Shown here in pieces: positions 53,655 to 53,775 of a stretch of DNA of 53,775 bases. Origin of the DNA: Cyclobacteriaceae bacterium (lineage in GTDB: Bacteria > Bacteroidota > Bacteroidia > Cytophagales > Cyclobacteriaceae); assembly GCA_003565295.1 (NCBI GenBank), contig PXCO01000102.1, positions 1-53,775 of the forward strand, written 5' to 3'. Under the pieces are notes generated by a model. It saw only the letters and a program-made list of their open reading frames with translations. It was not told the DNA's origin and ran no database searches. Numbering within the stretch: the stretch's first letter is position 1; each line of letters begins with the position of its first letter. A program made the position numbers and the translations under genes.

Positions 53655-53775
53655 ATGAAATCGAGCCTGTCCTGACGGCAGTCAGGGCATGAGGAGAACC
53701 TCACACAGAGGGATGATTATCAAAGCGAGATTCCACCCCGACCTGCGGTACGGGGCAGGTTATGACCGCTGAAAA
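53655..53775 (+). repeat. Dispersed intergenic repeat element, copy B (right end outside window)
   Basis: Begins ATGAAATCGAG at 53655, carries the CCTGAC-ggca-GTCAGG hairpin (53671-53686), the shared core GGATGATTAT and GCGAGATTCCA, and then the CCCCG...CGGGG hairpin of copy A. It matches copy A over 53725-53774 at 49 of 50 bases. The window ends before its expected tail AATTATAAAC and ATGAAA. Confidence 0.85.

Overview
The window reads as a chromosomal piece of a Bacteroidota bacterium, most likely order Cytophagales and perhaps family Cyclobacteriaceae. The family assignment is inference from gene content; no rRNA is present. Supporting content: type IX secretion parts (a PorP/SprF protein and a cargo protein with a gliding-motility-type C-terminal domain), an Oar-like TonB receptor, bacillithiol enzyme BshC, a carotenoid desaturase with a FDAGPSLFT motif, a 1128-residue IleRS with a KMSKR loop, and several TAnnTTTG promoter boxes typical of the phylum. 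No phage, IS transposase, CRISPR array, tRNA or rRNA was found.

Layout. 1-417: a truncated copy of an intergenic repeat element and a leader region. 418-3345 (+): DUF427 protein, MerA-like flavoprotein disulfide reductase, DoxX, then stress-type PA2169/DUF2383 and CsbD proteins. 3398-8870 (-): a probable operon of M16 peptidase, ispF, mnmD and a lipoprotein, and a copA/HMA copper-export pair. 9000-11941 (+): a small secreted ORF, bshC overlapping 5-formyl-THF cyclo-ligase, and a beta-barrel protein. 11944-13089 (-): PQQ-type sugar dehydrogenase lipoprotein. 13507-22137 (+): a surface/secretion block of a small lipoprotein, a LruC-domain protein, a 982-residue T9SS cargo, PorP/SprF and a double-OmpA PD40 protein. 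22452-26433: M23 peptidase (-), aspS (+), YhhN lysoplasmalogenase (-). 26803-31125 (+): Oar-like receptor and a two-FAS1 lipoprotein. 31629-37231 (+): first RND efflux operon (adaptor, pump, TolC). 37339-40199: MltF-like lytic transglycosylase (+) converging on a carotenoid desaturase (-). 40242-46304 (-): lspA, ileS, dGTPase. 46356-52147 (-): second RND efflux operon (adaptor, pump, OMF lipoprotein). 52391-53494 (+): CBM9-like secreted protein, then another repeat copy at the window end.

The most unusual signal is non-coding. A modular, hairpin-rich repeat family lies at four intergenic loci: 1-142, 35790-35902, a three-unit tandem array at 40875-41230, and 53655 to the window end. Each visible 5' end is ATGAAAT. 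At the two loci where both ends are visible, the element ends exactly at the ATGAAA start codon of the next gene (tolC-like and lspA). Removing it leaves normal operon spacing of 2-3 nt after the upstream stop codon. This looks like a small mobile or mobilised element that enters at ATGAAA start codons and regenerates them, so coding sequences stay intact while a structured leader is added. I do not recognise it as a named family.
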